Source: Chitinophagales bacterium
GTDB taxonomy: Bacteria; Bacteroidota; Bacteroidia; Chitinophagales; Chitinophagaceae
Length of the DNA stretch: 64,000 nt
NCBI GenBank assembly: GCA_017303455.1
Contig: JAFLBM010000013.1
Span: 83,826-147,825, forward strand
Direction: 5' to 3'
Shown: in pieces, positions 17,244 to 26,053 of the stretch
Position numbering within the stretch: position 1 is the first letter of the stretch
Layout of the letters: each line of letters begins with the position of its first letter
Notes under the pieces: generated by a model
Database searches by the model: none
What the model was told of the DNA's origin: nothing
Seen by the model: the letters and a program-made list of their open reading frames with translations, nothing else
Position numbers and translations under genes: made by a program

Positions 17244-18503
17244 ATGAATCAACCCAAACCAGCATCCATCTTCAATGTAGCTGTTATTGTGGCGGCATTA
17301 GGCTATTTCGTTGATATCTATGACCTGTTGTTGTTTACCATTGTAAGAGAGCCCAGTCTTGCAGGCCTCGGTGTTGACCTGGCTGATGGGAAAGCGGTGT
17401 TAGCGGCCAGTACCAAGATCATTAACTGGCAAATGATCGGGTTGCTTATTGGCGGTATCCTCTGGGGAATTATGGGAGATAAGAAAGGAAGGCTTTCTGT
17501 ATTATTTGGGTCGATCATTCTTTACTCAGTGGCTAATTTCATCACCGGCTTTGTTGAAAACACTGATCAGTATGCCTACGCCAGATTTGCTGCCGGTATT
17601 GGTTTAGCAGGTGAATTGGGCGCAGGGATCACCTTGGTCAGCGAACTGTTGCCCAAAGCAAAAAGAGGTATCGGAACATCATTAGTTGCCGGTATCGGTT
17701 TGTTTGGAGCTGTGTTTGCTTACTTCACTTTCAAATTTACCAATGACTGGCGCCTTTGTTATAAGATCGGTGGTGGATTGGGCGTTGCTTTATTATTTCT
17801 CCGGATCAGTGTCGCAGAAAGTGGCATGTTTAAACAAGCCAGGGAGCAAAATGTTTCGAGAGGGAACATACTCATGTTTATTAATAACGGGCAGCGATTT
17901 AAAAAATATATACTTGCTATTTTAATCGGGTTGCCCACCTGGTATGTAATCGGGATACTGGTAAATTACAGTAACCGCTTTGCCAATGTTTTTTACGAGG
18001 ATAATAAAATTGAATCCGGCAGGGCTATTATGTATGCGTATGCTGCTATTGCCGTCGGCGATATTTTAGTAGGTCTTATAAGCCAGTATTTCAAAAGCCG
18101 GAAAAAAGCTTTGTATTTATTTTATGGCTTTACGATTTTATCAGGTATCCTTTTCTTCAGTGGCTTTGTGCAGTCAGATGTTACCATGTACATAGCCTGT
18201 GCGGCATTAGGTTTCAGCACAGGTTTCTGGGCCATTTTTGTTACGATGGGAGCTGAACAATTCGGAACGAACCTCCGGGCTACGGCTGCCACCACGATTC
18301 CGAATATGGTCCGTGGTGCGTTGCCACTGATCAATATGATGTTCCTGGATGTATTTCAGAAAAACTGGGGCTGGGATATTGTACAGAGCGGCATTATTAC
18401 CGGTATCATTGTTATGGCAATCACTCTGGTAGCAGCTTATTTCACGGAAGAAACTTTTCATAAAGATCTAAACTATGTTGAGGCAGAAGAAATGATGCCT
18501 TAG
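17244..18503 (+). CDS. MFS transporter (metabolite:proton symporter-like)
   Basis: The 419-residue protein has 12 predicted helices. The MFS loop 2-3 motif appears as GGILWGIMGDKKGRLSVL, and helix 4 has the RFAAGIGLAGELGAGITLVSELLP pattern seen in the ProP/MHS and sugar-acid porter groups. The substrate cannot be read from the sequence. It starts 16 bases after dedA and ends 8 bases before the glycosyltransferase start; both flanks suggest one operon. Confidence 0.9.
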   Translation: MNQPKPASIFNVAVIVAALGYFVDIYDLLLFTIVREPSLAGLGVDLADGKAVLAASTKIINWQMIGLLIGGILWGIMGDKKGRLSVLFGSIILYSVANFITGFVENTDQYAYARFAAGIGLAGELGAGITLVSELLPKAKRGIGTSLVAGIGLFGAVFAYFTFKFTNDWRLCYKIGGGLGVALLFLRISVAESGMFKQAREQNVSRGNILMFINNGQRFKKYILAILIGLPTWYVIGILVNYSNRFANVFYEDNKIESGRAIMYAYAAIAVGDILVGLISQYFKSRKKALYLFYGFTILSGILFFSGFVQSDVTMYIACAALGFSTGFWAIFVTMGAEQFGTNLRATAATTIPNMVRGALPLINMMFLDVFQKNWGWDIVQSGIITGIIVMAITLVAAYFTEETFHKDLNYVEAEEMMP

Positions 18504-18508
18504 TTTTG
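18501..18508 (+). promoter_or_regulatory. Candidate -7 element inside the operon, before the glycosyltransferase
   Basis: TAGTTTTG fits TAnnTTTG, and a TTG lies exactly 20 bases further upstream (18478-18480), overlapping the end of the MFS gene. The start codon at 18512 is only three bases downstream, so a transcript from here would be leaderless. Confidence 0.4.
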
Positions 18509-18511
18509 AAT

Positions 18512-19507
18512 ATGGCTAAATTCCTCATCGTCCGCTTTTCTTCCATTGGTGATATTGTTCTCACAACACCTGTTATCCGTTGTCTGAAACAACAGGTTCC
18601 GGATGCAGAAGTGCATTTCCTGACCAAAGATGCATTTCGTTCCGTAGTAGTGCATAATCCCTACATTGATAAACTCCATGTGCTGGCACATAGCTGGGAA
18701 CTGATGATCGAGGAACTGAAAGAGGAAGGTTATGATTATATTATCGACCTTCATCATAATGTGAAGACGCTAAAACTAAAGAAGGCACTCAACGTAAAAT
18801 CCTTTTCGTTTCACAAACTGAATATTGAAAAATATATTTATACCAGCATCAAGATAAATGTATTGCCCAAAAAACTTCATATTGTTGACCGTTACCTGAA
18901 AACAGTGGAATCATTCGGGGTGAAGAATGACGGTAATGGGCTTGATTATTTTATTGCCCCGGAGGAGGAAACAAAAAAGCAGGATATCCCTGCTTCCCAT
19001 TATGCCGGTTATATTGCCTGTGTGATCGGCGCTGCACATGGTACCAAGCGGTGGCCTGTTAAAAAATGGAAAGAGTTTTGTACCCATATGGACCACCCGG
19101 TTATGTTATTGGGGGGGAAAGAAGATGCAGCAGCAGGCAACGAGATTGCATCCGTGGATGATGTGAAAGTGTACAATGCCTGTGGTAAATTCAGTATCAA
19201 TGAAAGTGCTGACCTGGTGAAAAAAGCAAAACTGGTCGTCACCAATGATACAGGATTGATGCATATCGCTGCTGCATTCAAAAAACCGATCATTTCTTTA
19301 TGGGGCAATACAGTACCGGCTTTTGGCATGTATCCTTATTATGGCGATAATTTCCGCCAGCATTATTTCGATGTGTTTGAAACAAAGAAATTATGGTGCC
19401 GCCCCTGCTCCAAGATCGGGTATGATAAATGTCCGCTCGGGCATTTCAGGTGCATGCAGAAAATCGCCGCTGATGATATCGTAACGGCTGTTAAAAGAAG
19501 GCTGTGA
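18512..19507 (+). CDS. Glycosyltransferase family 9 (heptosyltransferase-like)
   Basis: The 331-residue protein has the GT-B pattern of GT9 enzymes: an N-terminal FLIVRFSSIGDIVLTTPVIR, and in the second half VIGAAHGTKRWPVKKW and LVVTNDTGLMHIAAAFKKPIISLWG, which forms the sugar-nucleotide pocket. GT9 enzymes add heptose or related sugars to the LPS core at the inner face of the inner membrane. ATG 18512 is preferred over TTG 18506. It is the last gene of the symporter-dedA-MFS run, and its 3' end overlaps the convergent small gene at 19491 by 17 bases. Confidence 0.92.
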   Translation: MAKFLIVRFSSIGDIVLTTPVIRCLKQQVPDAEVHFLTKDAFRSVVVHNPYIDKLHVLAHSWELMIEELKEEGYDYIIDLHHNVKTLKLKKALNVKSFSFHKLNIEKYIYTSIKINVLPKKLHIVDRYLKTVESFGVKNDGNGLDYFIAPEEETKKQDIPASHYAGYIACVIGAAHGTKRWPVKKWKEFCTHMDHPVMLLGGKEDAAAGNEIASVDDVKVYNACGKFSINESADLVKKAKLVVTNDTGLMHIAAAFKKPIISLWGNTVPAFGMYPYYGDNFRQHYFDVFETKKLWCRPCSKIGYDKCPLGHFRCMQKIAADDIVTAVKRRL

Positions 19508-19733
19508 TCTTTTTCCACCAGGGCTCGGGTTTCGGGTGGAATAAAGGGTAAGCTGTATGCGCCTGCACTTCTGCAAGTATTTCTAATTCCAGCATAGAAC
19601 GTTCTTCTGCGGTCAGTTGCCTGTTATTATCGTTGGTGCAGGAGAGCCAGTTTTGAATTTGTCTTGCTTCTGCAGGGGTAGATTCTCCGCGGAGATACCT
19701 GCCTGTTTTCTGGATTAAAGTTTCTGCTGTCAT
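19491..19733 (-). CDS. Small FecR-N-terminus-like protein
   Basis: This is an 80-residue protein. Residues 8-30 (IQKTGRYLRGESTPAEARQIQNWL) look like the first helix pair of FecR-type anti-sigma factors, in which a YLxGExxxxExxxxxxWL pattern is common. The membrane helix and the periplasmic FecR domain of a normal anti-sigma factor are absent; the protein ends soon after a Trp-rich tail (PEPWWKKITAFF). It follows the sigma-like gene by 33 bases on the same strand, and its 3' end overlaps the convergent glycosyltransferase. A minimal soluble anti-sigma partner is an inference. Confidence 0.55.
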   Translation of the reverse strand: MTAETLIQKTGRYLRGESTPAEARQIQNWLSCTNDNNRQLTAEERSMLELEILAEVQAHTAYPLFHPKPEPWWKKITAFF

Positions 19734-19766
19734 AAGGGTAAGTTTAATGGTTGGGAATTACAAATA

Positions 19767-20279
19767 TTAAAACAGGTTAAATGCTTTTTGAAAAGCATAC
19801 CTGATCATTTTAACGTCAATGGATGGCAGGTATTGGTTCCACCAGTTGCCCGGTTGCTTTTGCATAAACAAGGAAGATCGGAGTGTGGCCATATTTTCTG
19901 CATAGACCGGCTGGTTCACCGGTCTTCTTGCTTTTTGTAACTGATCAACGCTGAAACCGGGAATTACCTTTGTTGCCGTAACCTGAATTTCATTTTCGTC
20001 AGCGAGTTGGGTATAGATACTTTTAACTACAGACCGGCGGACTTCTGTATATAGATATAAGGAAAGAGAAAAGTTAACGGGTAATGTGTGCCGTTTCTCC
20101 CAAAGTGAAATAAAAATATCTCTCACGATCTGCTTTGCCGCTTCAGGCGAACCTGTTTTATCGAAACAATAGGAAAATAAGGGATAAAAGTAGCGGTGAT
20201 GGATCTCTTCAAAGGCTGAAGTATCATCTACTAATAACTGGTCAATAAGGGTTTGCTCCGGGGTGAAATTCCTGCTCAT
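19767..20279 (-). CDS. ECF sigma factor-like protein lacking a recognisable region 4
   Basis: The 170-residue product begins like an ECF sigma factor: FEEIHHRYFYPLFSYCFDKTGSPEAAKQIVRDIFISLWEKRH matches region 2, including the DIF-x-x-LW core that binds the RNA polymerase clamp and -10 DNA. After about residue 90 the usual region 4 helix-turn-helix (with an LPxxxRxxFxL pattern) is not visible; instead the tail holds a basic, Pro-containing segment and aromatic residues (GNWWNQYLPSID). It may be a diverged FecI relative. The small FecR-like gene follows on the same strand. Function as an active sigma factor is doubtful. Confidence 0.6.
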   Translation of the reverse strand: MSRNFTPEQTLIDQLLVDDTSAFEEIHHRYFYPLFSYCFDKTGSPEAAKQIVRDIFISLWEKRHTLPVNFSLSLYLYTEVRRSVVKSIYTQLADENEIQVTATKVIPGFSVDQLQKARRPVNQPVYAENMATLRSSLFMQKQPGNWWNQYLPSIDVKMIRYAFQKAFNLF

Positions 20280-20496
20280 AAAGGGTACGATTTAATGAAA
20301 CAATCCGGATACTGGAAGTTGTTAATCGCAGGAATTGGGGTACGAAATCTGGATGCAAACTATAAAGAAAATACGTTGATGCAAAACAAATGAGCTGCTG
20401 TTTTGATAGGAAAACTACGTACCTGAAATACAAAAGTTTGAAGCTAAAAGAGATAAACCCGGTTAAAATATTCTAAAACTTATCCACTCGTAATTG

Positions 20497-20504
20497 TACG
20501 TTTG
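20497..20504 (+). promoter_or_regulatory. Candidate -7 element in the 20280-20568 intergenic region
   Basis: TACGTTTG fits TAnnTTTG and would start transcription about 55 bases before the secreted hydrolase gene. No TTG lies at the 20-base position. The rest of the 289-base gap, which also holds the promoter of the divergent sigma-like gene, shows no other structure that I can support. Confidence 0.35.
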
Positions 20505-20568
20505 TGTTGATATTATTTTTAAGACCTGAAACAGCGTCTTTAATATCAACGATCCTAAAGAGTAGTTA

Positions 20569-21531
20569 ATGATGTATACTAATGTAACGATCCTATACCG
20601 GCTTATATTTTTATTGTCAGTTCAGGCTGTTTATTGTTTTTGTTCAGGGCAGCCATCTTCGTCCGTCAGTTCATTTTTGATGAGTGATAGTGTACGGGTA
20701 ACGATTGATCAACCCGCTGCACTTAAAAAGAATAAAGAAACAGTTATTGTTTTTTTTGCTTTGCCAAATGGAAACAGTACAGAGCAAACAATGGGTAAAA
20801 AAATGCAGCCGGGTGATGACTGGCATTTTGATATTCAGCATATCAAAGCGCAGACCCGTTTTATCCGGCAACAGTGGAGTAAAAGGAATCTTGTTGTTAT
20901 TTACCTGGAGAATAATTTGAAAAGCTGGCCTGCCTGGAAGCATCGTCATCCGGATTTCCAGCAACTGATCCCGCATATCATTGATTCATTGACCAGCCTT
21001 ATCACTGGTAAAAAGAAATCAGTTTACCTGAGCGGCCACAGCGGTGGTGGCAGTTTTATTTTTGGATTCCTGGCTTCCTATGATAGAATTCCGCCGTATA
21101 TAAAACGGATCAGTTTCCTGGACAGTGATTACGGGTACGACAGCAGTTATTACCCCAAATTCAGGCAATGGCTGAAAGAGGTAAAGGGAGCGGCATTAAA
21201 TGTATTTGCGTATAACGACAGTGTGGCGTTGTATAGCGGGAAACCGGTAGTATCAGCAACAGGAGGTACCTGGTACAGGAGCCATTTATTGATGAATCAT
21301 TTATCTGCTGATTACAGTTTTGGAAAAATAAGAGAAGATAGCCTGGTAGTTTATAAAACAACTAACCGGCAAGTACAGTTCTTTTTTAAAACAAACCCGG
21401 AAAGGAAAATTTTTCATACCCAGCAGGTAGAGCTGAATGGTTTTATCCATTCCATCCTGGCCGGGACAAAACTCGATTCCAAAAAATACAAGTATTACGA
21501 AGTGAGAGCTTATACTGGTCTTATTGAATAA
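20569..21531 (+). CDS. Exported alpha/beta-hydrolase-like protein
   Basis: The 320-residue product has an N-terminal hydrophobic signal (LYRLIFLLSVQAVYCF) and a clear nucleophile elbow SVYLSGHSGGGSFIFGFLA near residue 155, with GHSGG as expected for alpha/beta hydrolases. Downstream, FLDSDYGYDSSYY may supply the acid and GFIHSILAG near residue 300 the histidine. There is no lid or known substrate signature. Length and layout suit a secreted esterase or peptidase-like enzyme. ATG 20569 and 20572 are both possible starts. It stands alone, converging with the ABC-F gene. Confidence 0.7.
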   Translation: MMYTNVTILYRLIFLLSVQAVYCFCSGQPSSSVSSFLMSDSVRVTIDQPAALKKNKETVIVFFALPNGNSTEQTMGKKMQPGDDWHFDIQHIKAQTRFIRQQWSKRNLVVIYLENNLKSWPAWKHRHPDFQQLIPHIIDSLTSLITGKKKSVYLSGHSGGGSFIFGFLASYDRIPPYIKRISFLDSDYGYDSSYYPKFRQWLKEVKGAALNVFAYNDSVALYSGKPVVSATGGTWYRSHLLMNHLSADYSFGKIREDSLVVYKTTNRQVQFFFKTNPERKIFHTQQVELNGFIHSILAGTKLDSKKYKYYEVRAYTGLIE

Positions 21532-21536
21532 ACAGA

Positions 21537-23417
21537 TCAGTTTGCCAATTCACTTAATTCAAGCCAGCGGAATTCTTTTTCATCCAGCAATTGTGTTACT
21601 TCGCCAATGCGGTGGGAAAGTTGCTGCAGTTCTTCAAAAGGAGCATTGCCACTGGCTAATTTTTCTGTAATCACCTGTTTTTCTTTGGTCAGAGCTGCGA
21701 TCTCCTTTTCCAATGTCTCAAATTCTCTTTTTTCTTTAAAAGATAATTGGCGTTTGGGAGTTGTGGGTACCGGAGCCACAGGCGCAATAACAGCCGCTGC
21801 TGGTTTGGCGGGCTCAGCAGTTGGATTTTTTTCTTCCAACCTGTATAAGGAGTAGTTGCCCGGGAAATCTCTTATGTTACCATCCCCTTCAAAAACAAAT
21901 AAATGATCCACGAGCCTGTCCATAAAATAACGGTCATGCGAAATGATCAGCAGGCAGCCCGGGAATTCACTTAAAAAATTTTCCAGCACACCGAGAGTGG
22001 GCAGGTCAAGATCGTTCGTTGGTTCATCCAGCACCAGGAAGTTGGGATTGCGGAACAGTATGGATAACAAATGCAATCTTCTTTTCTCCCCACCACTTAA
22101 ACTGCTGATATACGTGTACTGCTTGTCGGGGTCAAATAAAAATAATTGCAGGAACTGCGCCGCACTGATAGAACCGCCGGCAGCTAAGGGAAAACTCTCT
22201 GCTATATTCTTTACAAATTCTATCACCCGCAGGTCTTCTTTTACAATCAGGCCCTGTTGCGAGTAATTGCCAAATATAACGGTGTCACCAACATTCACTT
22301 TACCGCTGTCCGCCTGTTCTATGCCCTGTAAAATATTGATGAAGGTGGATTTGCCTACACCATTCTTCCCTACCACACCAATACGTTCTCCTTTTTTGAA
22401 TGTATAATCAAATCCCTTCAGGATTACTTTCTCTCCATAGCTCTTATATACCTTTTTTAATTCGATCACTTTGCCACCGAGCCGGTTCATCTTCATCTGC
22501 AGCTGCATTTGTTCATCTTCGATCTTTTGTTTGGCTCTTTTTTCAACTTCATAAAAATTATCCTGGCGGCTTTTGCTTTTTGTTGTTCTTGCTTTGGGTT
22601 GCTTGCGCATCCATTCCAGTTCCTTGCGGTAAGTGTTCCGGGCCTTATCAATACTGGCCTGTTCGTTTTCTATACGGGCTGCTTTTTTCTCCAGGTAATT
22701 TTCATAGTTCCCTTTGTACACATACATATTGCTGCTGCCATCCAGTTCCCAGATCTCATTACAAACCGCATCAAGGAAATAACGGTCGTGTGTAACCAGC
22801 AGCAGCGTCACATTTTCTTTATCTAAATAATGTTCCAGCCATTCCACCATTTCCACATCCAGGTGGTTGGTGGGTTCATCCATGATCAACAGCACATGTT
22901 TGTGTTCAAAACCAATATCAATCAGTGTTTTGGCAAGGGCCACCCTTTTTCGCTGGCCACCGCTTAATGTTTTAACCGGTTGAGCAAGGTGATGAATATT
23001 CAGCTTACCTAATACCTGTTTCACTTTGGCATCAAAATCCCAGGCATTCAACTCATCCATTTTGATTAAGGCATCGCCCAGTTTGTGTCCGTCTTCTTCT
23101 TCACTGGCGGCTTCATATTCTTTGATGGCATTAATCACCGGGTGATTATGAAAGAAGATATTATCCAGTACGGATTTTTCTTCCACAAAAGAAGGGTCCT
23201 GTTCAAAAAGCACCACATCCACATCTTTATTGATCCAGCATTTGCCTTCATCCGCTGTTTCCTGCCCGGCTAATATGCGCAACAGGGTTGATTTACCCGT
23301 ACCGTTCCGGGCCACCAGGGCGATCTTGTCACCTTCTTCGATATGAAAGGAAATATTATTGAAAAGGGGCTTGATACCGTAACTCTTGGATAATCCTTCT
23401 ACAGAAACATAATGCAT
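21537..23417 (-). CDS. ABC-F family ATPase (Uup/YfmR-like)
   Basis: The 626-residue protein has two ABC ATPase cassettes and no membrane segments. Walker A motifs are ARNGTGKSTLLRIL and GKNGVGKSTFINIL; signature motifs are TLSGGQRKRVALAKTL and SLSGGEKRRLHLLSIL; Walker B regions are LLIMDEPTNHLD and FLVLDEPTNDLD. The P-site tip linker between them is basic (RKQPKARTTKSKSRQ), and a C-terminal coiled coil follows a Pro/Ala linker. ABC-F proteins act on the ribosome during translation. I placed the start at ATG 23417 (MHYVSVEGLSKSYG); an open frame continues to 23462 but adds only unrelated residues. Confidence 0.95.
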   Translation of the reverse strand: MHYVSVEGLSKSYGIKPLFNNISFHIEEGDKIALVARNGTGKSTLLRILAGQETADEGKCWINKDVDVVLFEQDPSFVEEKSVLDNIFFHNHPVINAIKEYEAASEEEDGHKLGDALIKMDELNAWDFDAKVKQVLGKLNIHHLAQPVKTLSGGQRKRVALAKTLIDIGFEHKHVLLIMDEPTNHLDVEMVEWLEHYLDKENVTLLLVTHDRYFLDAVCNEIWELDGSSNMYVYKGNYENYLEKKAARIENEQASIDKARNTYRKELEWMRKQPKARTTKSKSRQDNFYEVEKRAKQKIEDEQMQLQMKMNRLGGKVIELKKVYKSYGEKVILKGFDYTFKKGERIGVVGKNGVGKSTFINILQGIEQADSGKVNVGDTVIFGNYSQQGLIVKEDLRVIEFVKNIAESFPLAAGGSISAAQFLQLFLFDPDKQYTYISSLSGGEKRRLHLLSILFRNPNFLVLDEPTNDLDLPTLGVLENFLSEFPGCLLIISHDRYFMDRLVDHLFVFEGDGNIRDFPGNYSLYRLEEKNPTAEPAKPAAAVIAPVAPVPTTPKRQLSFKEKREFETLEKEIAALTKEKQVITEKLASGNAPFEELQQLSHRIGEVTQLLDEKEFRWLELSELAN

Positions 23418-23421
23418 GCTG

Positions 23422-23429
23422 CAAAGATA
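23422..23429 (-). promoter_or_regulatory. Candidate -7 element abutting the ABC-F start
   Basis: On the minus strand TATCTTTG lies four bases before the ABC-F ATG, a TAnnTTTG match that would give a nearly leaderless transcript. The -33 side is not clear. Confidence 0.35.
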
Positions 23430-23431
23430 AC

Positions 23432-24082
23432 CTAATGGCCCGCAATCCAGATGAGTAAGCAAATAAGAATGGTGGCAACAAGGATGATCAGGAAATTATA
23501 TTTCTCCCGCTGTTGCCTGGAGCGATGTTTATCAGTGAATATATTGATCTGCTCATTGGCGACAGAATCATTACCCGCAACCTGTTGAAGCCGTTTGGCA
23601 ATTGGGATGACCTGCTGTTCCTGCAGGGGATTAACGGACTTGATAATAGTATTGATGATCTGACGGGTGATAGCAGGTTCGTTGAATTGTTTCAATTGTT
23701 CAATAGCAGAAGGAGAGAGCAGGTCCAGTATATAATCCTTCAGCCCCTCTTTGTCCATCCTGAAAACATCCAGTTTGGACGCATATCGTTCTAATTCTAA
23801 TGCCTGTTTTAGTACAGACACAGGAGTTATCACCTCCTGCGTTTTTCGCTTGCCAATACTCTGGTTATACCAGCGCTGTTGCAGGTATTTTTCTTTTTTT
23901 GTTGGATTAGTCAGCACTTCATAGGCTTCTTTAATATCCGAAAACTGTGCAGCGGAGTAGGGGTCATTACCGGTTTTATCCGGGTGATGCAGTAAAGCCA
24001 GCCTGCGATAAGCCTTTTTTATCTCGGGCAACGTAGCCGATGGTTCCAGTTCCAGTAGTTTATAATAATCCTTCAAATGCAT
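23432..24082 (-). CDS. J-domain protein with C-terminal membrane anchor
   Basis: The 216-residue protein opens with a J domain (MHLKDYYKLLELEPSATLPEIKKAYRRLALLHHPDKTG), with the HPD motif required to stimulate DnaK. There is no Gly/Phe-rich or zinc-finger region as in true DnaJ. The middle is helical, and the C-terminus is one transmembrane helix (FLIILVATILICLLIWIAG) at about residues 195-214. It is thus a tail-anchored type III J protein, likely recruiting DnaK to the membrane; its client is unknown. It lies 14 bases upstream of the ABC-F gene on the same strand. Confidence 0.88.
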   Translation of the reverse strand: MHLKDYYKLLELEPSATLPEIKKAYRRLALLHHPDKTGNDPYSAAQFSDIKEAYEVLTNPTKKEKYLQQRWYNQSIGKRKTQEVITPVSVLKQALELERYASKLDVFRMDKEGLKDYILDLLSPSAIEQLKQFNEPAITRQIINTIIKSVNPLQEQQVIPIAKRLQQVAGNDSVANEQINIFTDKHRSRQQREKYNFLIILVATILICLLIWIAGH

Positions 24083-24228
24083 AGCTGGCAGCGAAGGTAA
24101 GGCGGCGGTTGTTCATAAATAAACGGGCATTTTGACAAGAATTTACAACCAACTAACTTACAAAATGGTCATGTAAGGGCAAATAAGTTTAATTTTAATT
24201 ATCCTATTCATTTTATAATCTTTTATAT

Positions 24229-24990
24229 ATGAACACACCTGGTAAAAAAAACCGCAGAGATTTTTTAAAAGCAACGGGGAAAGCAGGATTGGCCGCTGGT
24301 TTATCTGCTACCATATTACCTGCCCTGGCATCAGTCAGTAACAATGAGCAGATAGTAAATGGCGGGGCCGAAGACGTGTTATTTACTCAACGTCCCTTGC
24401 CCTATGCCTTTGCCGCTTTAGAACCTGTGATTGATGCTATGACGATGGAAATTCATTACATGAAACATGCGGCTGCTTATGCCAATAACCTGGCTGATGC
24501 TGTAAAAGCAGAAGGAGTGGATACAGAAAAAGAACAACTGAGATGGTTGCTGGGAAAAATTTCAAAGTACTCTGCCAAGATGCGTAATAATGGTGGCGGG
24601 CATTATAACCATGAGTTTTTCTGGAAAACTATGCAGGCACCGGCTGAAGATAACTCACCGCAATCAGCAATCACCAAATTCATCATTCGTGATTTCGGTT
24701 CATTTGAAGCTTTCAAAACACAATTTACAGATGCCGGAAAGAACAGGTTTGGCAGTGGCTGGGCCTGGCTGGTAAAATCAGCCGATGGTAAATTAGTGGT
24801 AGGATCAACACCCAACCAGGATAACCCGCTGATGGATGTCAGCGATCTGAAAGGAATTCCTTTGCTGGGCCTGGATGTATGGGAACATGCCTACTACCTC
24901 AAATACCAGAACCGCCGGCCTGATTATATCAATGCCTGGTGGAAAACAGTGAACTGGAAAATTGTACAGCAACGTTATGATATGGCTTGA
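24229..24990 (+). CDS. Exported Fe/Mn superoxide dismutase (Tat signal)
   Basis: The 253-residue enzyme converts superoxide to hydrogen peroxide and oxygen. Metal ligands are visible: His in IHYMKHA, His in GHYNHEFFWKTM, and Asp and His in LGLDVWEHAYYLKYQNRRPDY. The N-terminus (GKKNRRDFLKATGKAGLAAGLSATILPALA) is a twin-arginine signal with RRDFLK, so the folded metalloenzyme is probably exported to the periplasm; most SODs of this family are cytoplasmic. Iron versus manganese cannot be decided from what I can read here. It converges with the dienelactone hydrolase gene, two bases separating the stops. Confidence 0.93.
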   Translation: MNTPGKKNRRDFLKATGKAGLAAGLSATILPALASVSNNEQIVNGGAEDVLFTQRPLPYAFAALEPVIDAMTMEIHYMKHAAAYANNLADAVKAEGVDTEKEQLRWLLGKISKYSAKMRNNGGGHYNHEFFWKTMQAPAEDNSPQSAITKFIIRDFGSFEAFKTQFTDAGKNRFGSGWAWLVKSADGKLVVGSTPNQDNPLMDVSDLKGIPLLGLDVWEHAYYLKYQNRRPDYINAWWKTVNWKIVQQRYDMA

Positions 24991-24992
24991 TG

Positions 24993-25844
24993 CTATTTCA
25001 GGTTTTTATTGAAGAAATCAATGGTCCGCTGCCACGCAAGTTTGGCAGCGGTTTCATTATATCTTGTTGGTGCTGTATCATTGTGAAAAGCATGGTTAAC
25101 GCCTTCATAGATATATAACTCGTAAGGGATATTATTTTTCTTCAGGGCTTCCTCATAAGCCGGGATACCCGCATTAACTCTCTCATCTAACCCGCCATAG
25201 TGCAATTGAATGGCAGCTTTGATCTTAGCAGTATCTTCTGCCGACGGCTGACGGCCATAAAATGCAACGGCTGCTTTTAAGGAAGGAACATTTACGGCCA
25301 GGTTATTACTCATTGCTCCGCCCCAGCAAAAACCAACACAACCCGCCTTCCCATTATAATCCTTGCGGGAGGGTAAGTAATCAAATACATTGATAAAATT
25401 TTTCAGGTTGTCCTCTGCTTTCAGTTCTTGAAATTTTGTTCTTGCTTCATCTTCATTGGCCGGGGTGCCGCCTAATGCAGCTAAGGCGTTCGGGGCAATG
25501 GCGAGATATCCTGCTTGTGCAGCTCTCCTGGTTACATCCTCAATATGTGCATTGAGTCCGCGGTTTTCATGTATTACAATTACAGCGGGATATTTTTTTT
25601 CTTCTTTAGGGCGGGCCACATAGGCTTTCATTTCTGCCGGAACACCCGGATAGCTGATGTATTCTGTAAAGAGATCATCATCTGTTGTAACCGCCGCATG
25701 GGCATAGTTTACTTCCAGCAAGGGGAGTAATGCCATAGCCGCAGCAGTGCCACCGGCTAATAGGGCCAGCCGCTTCAGAAACTCCTGGCGGCTTAATGGT
25801 TTATGTGTGTATTCGTCGTACAGGTTGATGATTTGCTGGTCCAT
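24993..25844 (-). CDS. Dienelactone hydrolase family protein, exported
   Basis: The 283-residue product has the Cys-Asp-His triad of dienelactone hydrolases: the nucleophile in GCVGFCWGGAMSNN, the acid in HYGGLDERVNAG and the histidine in GVNHAFHNDTA. An N-terminal segment (SRQEFLKRLALLAGGTAAAMALLPLL) with an alanine-rich hydrophobic core and AHA end looks like an export signal with a Tat-like but single-arginine motif. ATG 25844 is preferred; the frame extends to 25916, but that would put the signal 24 residues inside. Natural substrates of most family members are not known. It is divergent from the DUF6600 gene. Confidence 0.88.
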   Translation of the reverse strand: MDQQIINLYDEYTHKPLSRQEFLKRLALLAGGTAAAMALLPLLEVNYAHAAVTTDDDLFTEYISYPGVPAEMKAYVARPKEEKKYPAVIVIHENRGLNAHIEDVTRRAAQAGYLAIAPNALAALGGTPANEDEARTKFQELKAEDNLKNFINVFDYLPSRKDYNGKAGCVGFCWGGAMSNNLAVNVPSLKAAVAFYGRQPSAEDTAKIKAAIQLHYGGLDERVNAGIPAYEEALKKNNIPYELYIYEGVNHAFHNDTAPTRYNETAAKLAWQRTIDFFNKNLK

Positions 25845-25940
25845 GATAAAAAATTGAAGTGTGTTTAAAGTTACCCACTTTTTGAAATGTGAAAGTCTTT
25901 TGTACAAAGTTTTCATAAAACACCCGGTTTGTCATCCCGT

Positions 25941-25967
25941 CGCCAGTTGTATGGCATAAAACTGGCG
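25941..25967. repeat. Inverted repeat in the divergent intergenic region
   Basis: CGCCAGTT and AACTGGCG form perfect 8-base arms around an 11-base loop. It lies between the divergent dienelactone hydrolase (start 25844) and DUF6600 (start 26054) genes, with no T-run on either side, so it is more likely an operator or leader hairpin than a terminator. Confidence 0.45.
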
Positions 25968-26053
25968 TCCTACAGGTGAAGTACTAATTGAAGAAAACCA
26001 GTTTACTAAACAACATTTACATGCGTCTATTTTTTACAAAAAAACAGTCATCC

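Noticed and set aside
20242..20433. 63-codon minus-strand frame upstream of the sigma-like gene
   Set aside because: Hydrophobic but without a start context; it overlaps the sigma-like gene start region and is probably promoter DNA.
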